Assembly: GCF_030463565.1 (NCBI RefSeq) | Contig: NC_134676.1 | Location: 28,521,228 to 28,585,227 of the forward strand | From: Pelecanus crispus | Lineage: Eukaryota; Chordata; Aves; Pelecaniformes; Pelecanidae | Length of the DNA stretch: 64,000 nt | Reading direction: 5' to 3' | Shown: piece by piece, positions 58,001-64,000 of the stretch | How positions within the stretch are numbered: the first letter of the stretch is position 1 | Layout of the letters: each line of letters starts with the position of its first letter | Translations under genes and position numbers: made by a program | Notes under the pieces: model-generated | Databases searched by the model: none | Told to the model about the DNA's origin: nothing | What the model saw: the letters and a program-made list of their open reading frames with translations, nothing else

Positions 58001-61000
58001 ATAAGCTAACTTGAGACATCTTAAACATCACTTTATTTTTTAGGACAGGAGCTCGTGTCCATAGGAAATGAATGAATCTTTAAGTCATTTCATATGTCTG
58101 ACCAAACAACTTTCAGATAGTAACAACTTTTGTTCGCTGTCAGCCAGCCTAGATTTTTTTATTTAAGTTGTGATTCTGAGTATCCTAACTCCCTTGGCTA
58201 ATTCTGCCAGGGGCACATGGTAGGGCATACTACTTTAGGAGTGCCCCTCCTATGGCAGTCTGTCTCTCATATCTGTAGAATTCCAGTTATTTACTTAAGC
58301 AACACCTCCATTGTCTGTAAGCACACATATAATTTGTAAGACAATGTTCTCGGAGCTCTTATATATACAGCCCTTGTTTTAACTGCATGCTTACCAGTTG
58401 CTTGTAATATTAATTTTTTGTCACAGCCTGTGGGTGGTCAGCAGAGAGAGAAAGAAGTAATTTCAGATTACTGGGCTGCCACCTCTGGTGACAAGCAAAC
58501 TGGTGAGGGAAGTTCACATTCAGTGGAGGCGGCAGCATGTGCAGAAACAGCCCAGACAACATCAAGGAAAGCGATGCAATTAAGAGAGACCTCAAGAAAG
58601 GGCAGAGATCATGTTTCCAGTCATCACAAAATACTAGAAGAGACTCAGCAGAGGATGTCTCACAGTGGCAGTACAACAAGAAACAAAGCTAAGGATTTTG
58701 AGTATGACAAAATCGTGCATAATATTCTTAAATTCTTTTTTTTTAAATTAATGTAACAAGTACAATGCATACAGAGTACTCATTCCTCAAGTGAATGATT
58801 TAAATTACCAAAAGGTAAAGTTTTTTACCTTTTATTTAGATATCTGGAAGTTAGTTTCTCTCCTGATCTACTCTTTATTCAGTACTACCTGAGTTAGCCT
58901 ATATACTTCCATGCTATTAAAGACTTCCTTTTAAAATCAAATATATTCACATTCTTAGTTCTACTATAAACATCGATTTATGTAGAGAAGAGAATATTTT
59001 TGTTGATTCTAAGCAAATCTCTTGTCAGTAAAATTCAGAAATCTACTTCTAAAGACAAGCAGGATCTAGAAACCAACATATGCCAAGAAATAACTCTAAA
59101 TGAGGATAGAAAAGCTAAGCAGAGAAGAAGGAGCAAGAGAATCGAAAACAAACTGAGTAAGATATTCTCTGATGTTTATCGTACAGACTATTTTTTTATT
59201 TAAACAACTATACTGAATCAAATATAATTTGTAACCTTTCCAATATATTGTGGCATGGATTTATTTTAAAAAGGTGGTTTCAACGTTCATTTTAATAATT
59301 AAAATTATTGATAATTTACCTCACTTGTTTAAAGCCTACATATTAGCAACCTAACAGTTGACTTGTTTGCATAAAGTCCTTAAGAATAATGAGAATTTTT
59401 TCAGGATGCAACTTTTATCACAGTGTTATATATGAAAAAATTATGGTGTATTCTGAAAAGCAGAAGAAAAGTGTTTTAATGCAGAGTGAAAGTGTAGATC
59501 CTGATGTACATTTCTATATCCTTCTGTAGTCTAGTATTCTGTGTGCAATGTCATTCTGAGGGCAGTGCCATCCCCAAGAATTGACCTATACAAAACAGCT
59601 TATTCTATTTTGAATGCCTGCTGTTGTTAGCCTGTCTTTTAAATAGAGGATTATAGGCCCTTCACCACCACAGTCACAGAACACTCTTTGAAGTATTTTT
59701 CCTTGCAACATACTTTGTCAGAGGGAAGGATTGCCATTTTTCATCCTTTGAAGATGCACGCAGAGAAATTCTTTGCCTCGCAGAGGAAGTGTGTAGGGGA
59801 ATACAGAATTTCCTCACTTAAGTGCTCACTCCAGCACCTTTAAGATTGGGGTCTTAAAAGGGTTTTTTTTTGTTTAAGCCCACTCAGTCTAGATTTATCT
59901 GTGCTCTTACAATCATTTAAACAGCTTACAAAGATTGGAAGTATTTGAACTGTAACAGCTACATTACAGATCTTACAAAATATGAATAATTCTACCTCCT
60001 ATTAACAAACCTTCTCTTTTGCAGGATTTTAATTATTCCCAGTGGATGCACCGTTCTTATGATATTTAAAGCTGCATGACTAACTGCTCATGTATTTCAA
60101 ATTAACTTACTAGTTTCCACTCAAAAAACAAGCTGTTGTTTTTTTAGCGTGATTTCTGCAGAAAGAGTTGCCCTGCCTATAGAGGTAGCTTCATGTTAAT
60201 CCAATCTAGCAAGTTTACCTGCCTTTTGCATCAGACCTAACAATCAAGAGTCTGTGAGTCATCTTAGTTTGGTAATTCACTGAAAAAATGGCCCCACAAG
60301 AAGTTTCGGTTTGGATCAGCAAGCATCGCTTGTTTCACACAAGGTCAGACACAAGGAAGGTGCTAGGGAAGACAGGGTGAAAGTGTCAGCAAATAGGTCC
60401 TCTTGAAGTAACAAGTTAAATTGGGGTAACATAAAACTGCACCTTGTTCTGTGTATGTCTGTGCAGTTTAATCCCTCCTGAACTGCTTGGCTAGTTTAGA
60501 CCAGCTTTGACTAGGCACTGCAGTATCTTAAATGATTAAGGTCTTGCAAGGCTGGACAGGATAGAGGAGAGGGACTGCCCATGTGCTCAGCTGAGGGAAG
60601 GTCCAGGGTAAACATGTATCCATTAGATTCTGAAAATCTACACAGAGTCAAGAACTTAAGAAGGTTGGGATTAATCTGAGCTCACAGTATATCACCATGC
60701 ACAAAACAGCAGAGACATCAGGCTTTGTGAGTTACAGCTCTAGGAGAACAATGTGTTTTAAGGTCATACTTAAAATGTCTATTTCTGACACCCAGGTGGA
60801 TTTGTAGCGCCAGTGAGCCACATCTGCTACAGCTTGAGGAGAGGAGCAGTGTGTATAGCCTGTTGTCCCAAGGTTTTTCATTAGTAGATCAATTAATGGC
60901 CTACGCCATGCATTGTGCTTTCCTGGAGGTGATCCTTCTGTCCTTCCCTTCCTCCCTTCCTTCTTCCCTCCCTGTTCTTCAGAAGAGGCAGTAGCCAGGA

Positions 61001-61962
61001 TGCTTTTCTCCACAGTATGAAGGGATGCTGGGATGGCACTGCTGGTGAAGTACAGAACAGCTCACCTGTATATTGGAAATAATTTCACCCAAGCTGAAAA
61101 CTAATGAGTGCATAATGGGAGATAGCATTTGTTTTGTAAAACAATAAACTAAAAATTTGAAATAGTATCTTTTATGTTTTATTTTTTACATTTAGGCCTC
61201 ATATTCCCAAGCAACTGTTCACCTTTTGCTCATTGCAGGAATGGCTGAGCTGGTGGTGAAGTAATGGGGAAGAGTAATCTGAGGGAGCTCATCTCAATCA
61301 CTGTCCTAGTGTAAATACTCCCTGCTCATGAAGCGGAGGTTTTAAAACGTAAATGAGTACACAAGAACTGCTGATAAATTTGACTTTTAAGAAAAAAGAA
61401 ATTATTGAATAACTGACTAGCTATTGAAACACCCATCTTGTAATGAATTGTAACCTAGAATAGCAGTTTTATCATCCAGTGAGAAACAATGCACTTTGCA
61501 AGAATGTCGTTAAAAAGGAAAAAGTCTAAACACACTTTTACAAAGTCATATTCCTGTGTGTTGAACTTCAGTTGGAGTTTGTGTCAGAATTCACTATGGC
61601 ATCTTTTATTGAATATTATTACTTAATTGGTAATGTGGTTTTTTTGAGATACTCGTTTGTACAAGATTGAATGAGCTTTTTTTCTCCAGAAAGCTTATTT
61701 ACTAACTGTAAAGCAAAGTGAAGCCAAAATAAGAGAGGAAAGATATTTTCCTGTTCAACACATCTTTTACGTTATTTTTCAGGACAAGAAGCCTTTGGTA
61801 GGAATGCTATAAATCCTGTTTGCCCCATTTCACTTTCAACAATCAATAGGAGGAATATTTGTGGTGAGACCTTACTGCACAGAGCTGTTGCTCGTCAAGA
61901 TGTAGACCTTGTACGTAACATAATAAAAGCTGGTGGAAATGTGAATGTTCAGGATTATGCTG
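39655..61962 (+). CDS. ANKRD31: Ankyrin repeat domain protein 31, first ten coding exons (gene continues past the window)
   Basis: In mouse, ANKRD31 binds REC114 and directs meiotic DNA double-strand breaks, notably in the pseudoautosomal region. Coding exons: 39655-39824, 40686-40741, 42315-42394, 44639-44685, 45330-45424, 46390-46430, 55076-55738, 58427-58701, 59014-59156, 61783-61962; phases join throughout, giving 583 codons and open to the right. Residues 31-52 ([20 protein letters not shown]) match the human N terminus [18 protein letters not shown]; the Gly/Ala-rich stretch before it is extra. Exon 3 has APSPEIC (human MPSPEIQ). The large exon 7 is acidic and disordered, with [15 protein letters not shown] (human DALPAELLEALNTLS). 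Exon 9 is Lys/Arg-rich ([10 protein letters not shown]). Exon 10 holds the first ankyrin repeat ([20 protein letters not shown], then [11 protein letters not shown]). The start has G at -3 and G at +4. Small exons 2, 4 and 6 rest on phase and partial similarity. Confidence 0.9.
39825..42314 (+). other. ANKRD31: ANKRD31 introns 1 and 2
   Basis: Two introns flanking the 56-bp exon 2 (40686-40741). AT-rich apart from the CpG island tail. No repeats that I recognise. Confidence 0.75.
42395..44638 (+). other. ANKRD31: ANKRD31 intron 3, 2.2 kb
   Basis: No recognised element. An 87-codon open frame on - (43946-43683) has no similarity that I can identify. Confidence 0.7.
47033..48063 (+). mobile_element. 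CR1 LINE, 5'-truncated, about 1.0 kb
   Basis: Begins inside the RT domain at 'cgctgggtaaaaaactggct' and passes the catalytic block (a stretch reading FADDTKLGG). It runs through the C-terminal CR1 region (open from 47413 to 47994: [50 protein letters not shown]) to a 3' UTR ending near 48063. Near 47182 about 40 bp are missing relative to the copy at 10.4-12.1 kb. It has a TAG near 47378 and other small lesions. It is the same subfamily as that copy, in the opposite orientation. Confidence 0.93.
48140..48240 (+). mobile_element. CR1 3' end fragment (solo tail)
   Basis: 'ggttggactgcatgatctta', then 'aaggtcttttccaactt' and an ATTCTATG-type tail with one variant unit. It lies 75 bp after the end of the previous CR1 in the same orientation. 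It is probably a separate heavily truncated insertion, since the previous copy already has its own 3' end. Confidence 0.85.
50313..50868 (+). mobile_element. CR1 LINE, outer copy, 5' piece
   Basis: RT to post-RT CR1 sequence ('caacatcttcattaatggcc', 'ctggagcgagtccagcac', 'aagatgatcaaaggactgg'), with the frame broken in several places. It stops abruptly where a second CR1 begins and resumes at 51991. Together the two pieces form one older element split by insertion. Confidence 0.85.
50869..51990 (+). mobile_element. CR1 LINE, inner copy inserted into the outer copy
   Basis: Starts inside the RT domain ('aaggcctttgacacagtccc', KAFDTVPHN-type motif). It then repeats the RT and C-terminal blocks already seen in the outer copy ('ttcaatatcttcatcaatga'; [54 protein letters not shown]). 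It ends in 'ctatgattctgtgat' at 51990. The catalytic ADD is lost (reads AHN). The C-terminal part is open from 51344 to 51826. It is younger than the copy it interrupts. Confidence 0.9.
51991..52352 (+). mobile_element. CR1 LINE, outer copy, 3' piece
   Basis: Resumes the outer element with 'ttgtatgaggacaggc' and continues 'gggatcttaccaatgtgtat', 'ctgtgagggtggtcagacac' and 'ggttggactagatgatctca', ending near 'ctgtcattctctg'. It is of another CR1 subfamily than the inner copy. A short stretch downstream of the split is missing. Confidence 0.85.
55739..58426 (+). other. ANKRD31: ANKRD31 intron 7, 2.7 kb
   Basis: Donor GTATGT at 55739 and acceptor CACAG at 58422-58426. AT-rich; nothing recognised. 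Confidence 0.8.
59157..61782 (+). other. ANKRD31: ANKRD31 intron 9, 2.6 kb
   Basis: Donor GTAAGA at 59157 and acceptor TTTTTCAG at 61775-61782. It contains a C/T-rich tract at 60925-60975 (ccttcc repeats). No exon recognised. Confidence 0.8.
60925..60975. repeat. Polypyrimidine simple-sequence tract
   Basis: About 50 bp composed mainly of CCTT, CCCTT and CCTCC units; purine-rich on the other strand. Confidence 0.7.
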
Positions 61963-64000
61963 GTAAGTTGCAATTGTATTAAAATACTATTTTCAAAACA
62001 AGTATCTGCCCACAACTAATAGAAGTGCATATTGTGAGTTTGTGCAGAGGACAAGACTGTAGGTTTGTGACTACTCAGTACATGATTAAATTTTTATTGG
62101 TTTAACTTGGTAATTGTTCATGAGAAAATATATAGACCTATGTATAAAAGTATATTAAAAAAGAAAATTTTGCAAAAAAAGTAAGCACTTAAAAAATTAC
62201 AAAGTGTTGCAATTAAGTTTATTTAGCCTTAATTCAACAATCCTTTTCATGCTTATCACAAAACAGTCCCTTAATTAAATAATCAATGTAATGGTTTTTT
62301 AAAGATTTTTTTTTTTGGTCCATTTCAGTGGCCAACTTGAGACACCAACATTTAGATTTTCCAGTTTAATTTTTCAGAGACTCTGATCTTGCCCCTTGCA
62401 TCTTCGAGGAAGTTGTAGCGGCATAATTTAGCACTGCTTTGATTTTGTAAATTTGGAAGTACTTGGTGTTTTGCATTTTTACTTTGTCTTGGGCACCAAA
62501 GAAAAAGAATGACAAATAGTGGCCAGCTGTGAACGTTTTGATTGAAGGAATTCACCTTATCCAGCTTCATGTGTGATACTCTCTATCAAAGACATTGCCA
62601 CACCCTAAAGTATCAATTGGTTGTTTCAAATGTCAGACTCTTCCTTATTTTGTAGTTTCCTGTCTCAGCCATTAGGCTCTGATAAACTTCCATAACAAAA
62701 GAGAAAATGGTTTCACAGATAGCTGGCTCATTTGGTAGAAAACTTCTATTCATTCTTAGAGTGTTTCCATACTGTGCAGTGCCTAGGATTTCACAGCTGT
62801 TCTGTGGAAACAACAACAAAAAAAGCATTCTGCAGTTAAAGGCAATTGCATAATGCAGGCATATAACAGACCAAAATTAAGGTAGAAATTCTCTGTCTTC
62901 TGGAATATATTGAGAGATAGATTGGGTCAGCAGCGAATTTAGGACTTTTACAGTATAGGACTCTGGCATCTGAGCTAACAGTGACTCGTAATGTGTGTTA
63001 ACTTGTGCTAGAGGTAGATGAGATAATATTTTGTTGACGGGTTTCAAAGCCACCTGCTGACAACAGAGAAACGATAGAATGGGTGCAGCAGCAGCCTCTG
63101 TGGGCAAGTGTACTAAAGTGCACTGGTTCCAGTTTCTGGCCTCACAGCTGCTTTCTCTTTCTGCCTTTGCACTTTTTGCCAGGCTGCTGTTTCTTCATGC
63201 CCCAGACTCTGGCTGCTATTTTTTGGTGCAAAAGGAGCACAACTGCACCAAATGTGTTTTAGTTGAACTCCTTGAAGAGATGAGAGGCTGACCTGGTCCT
63301 ACTTCTTTCTTTTTTTAGTGAGGGAGGTGTAATCAGAAAGAAGTAGAGTTGCCAGAACTGTGCCATTTTGAAATGCACTTTCATCTCTCTCTGGGAATCA
63401 TTGTTCTGATGATTATATTCTGTCTCTGTGCCTTTTCTCTTCCTTTAAAGCCCTCCACCAGTGATTATCCATGTCTTAGCCTAGTATTTTTCCTTATTGC
63501 TGTGCTATATTACTCTGCTTTGGTACCTTATTGAGTTCTTGGGTTCTTTCGGGTTTTTTTTTCTCCTTTTTTGTTTCCTGGACATCAGCACATAGGATAT
63601 GGATGGCATGGTAGACATACTGTGTGCTCTCAGTTTGAGTCTTGATTCACAGGGCCTTGAGGGAGCTGAAAAACTGTTGCAATGAAACTTGTGTTTCTCC
63701 TTGGTCTGGAGCATGCACAGTGTCTTTGGAGAATCATGTTGCTAAACTCTTATGATTATCAGTTGAACATGTTGCAGGTCCAATTTTTCAGGAGCTTATT
63801 AGTGTATCAGATAGAGGATACTTTTTACTGAGGGACAAAACAGTACTTTCCCCTGAGCAAGCCTTCTTTATCCTGCCCTTAACAGATTTCAAGCTTTTGC
63901 GGCAGAATATGGAGTTACTAGAATTTCTTAATGAAATAGGGTCTGTAAAACCCAAATAAAATGTTTTACAGATGATACCGTTAAAAAACATTCATCTTGA
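61963..64000 (+). other. ANKRD31: ANKRD31 intron 10, continuing past the window
   Basis: After the donor GTAAGT I find no further ankyrin-repeat exon before the right edge; the next repeats must lie beyond it. Short open frames on both strands are not supported. Confidence 0.7.

Overview
The window is nuclear DNA of a bird. It has intron-rich vertebrate genes with CpG-island promoters, an AT-rich background, and repeats dominated by CR1 LINEs carrying the bird-type 3' end (tandem 8-bp ATTCTATG units). A short tRNA-derived SINE with a CR1 tail also fits a bird, perhaps a songbird relative. I cannot name the species.

Layout from left to right: (1) 592-719, the last coding exon of CERT1 (ceramide transfer protein) on +, followed by a long 3' UTR to about 3.9 kb. 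(2) 8044-8936, a complete two-exon MED18 (Mediator head subunit) on -, with a CpG-island promoter and a 23-bp minisatellite next to it. (3) 10.4-12.1 kb, a large CR1 on -, then gene-poor DNA to about 18 kb. (4) 19648-34040, all 19 coding exons of HMGCR (HMG-CoA reductase) on -, predicted 882 aa, with a non-coding first exon and a sterol-type promoter near 37.4-37.7 kb. (5) 39655 to beyond the right edge, the first ten coding exons of ANKRD31 on +. It is divergent from HMGCR, with a second CpG island about 2 kb from the first. Its sixth intron (8.6 kb) is packed with sense-oriented CR1 copies, one nested in another.

The order CERT1 / HMGCR / ANKRD31, with CERT1 and HMGCR tail to tail and HMGCR and ANKRD31 head to head, is the conserved vertebrate arrangement (human 5q13). 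The exception is MED18, which in human lies on chromosome 1p. It sits here between CERT1 and HMGCR, with its own intron and promoter. The genes do not form a functional pathway beyond two lipid genes lying next to each other: HMGCR makes mevalonate for sterols, and CERT1 moves ceramide from ER to Golgi. MED18 is general transcription machinery and ANKRD31 is a meiotic double-strand-break factor.

I found no unknown gene system, no CRISPR array, no RNA gene, and no retrovirus- or Polinton-like element. The points most worth a second look are the MED18 location, the CR1 architecture (nested pair, inverted pair), the tRNA/CR1 SINE remnant, and small changes in HMGCR.
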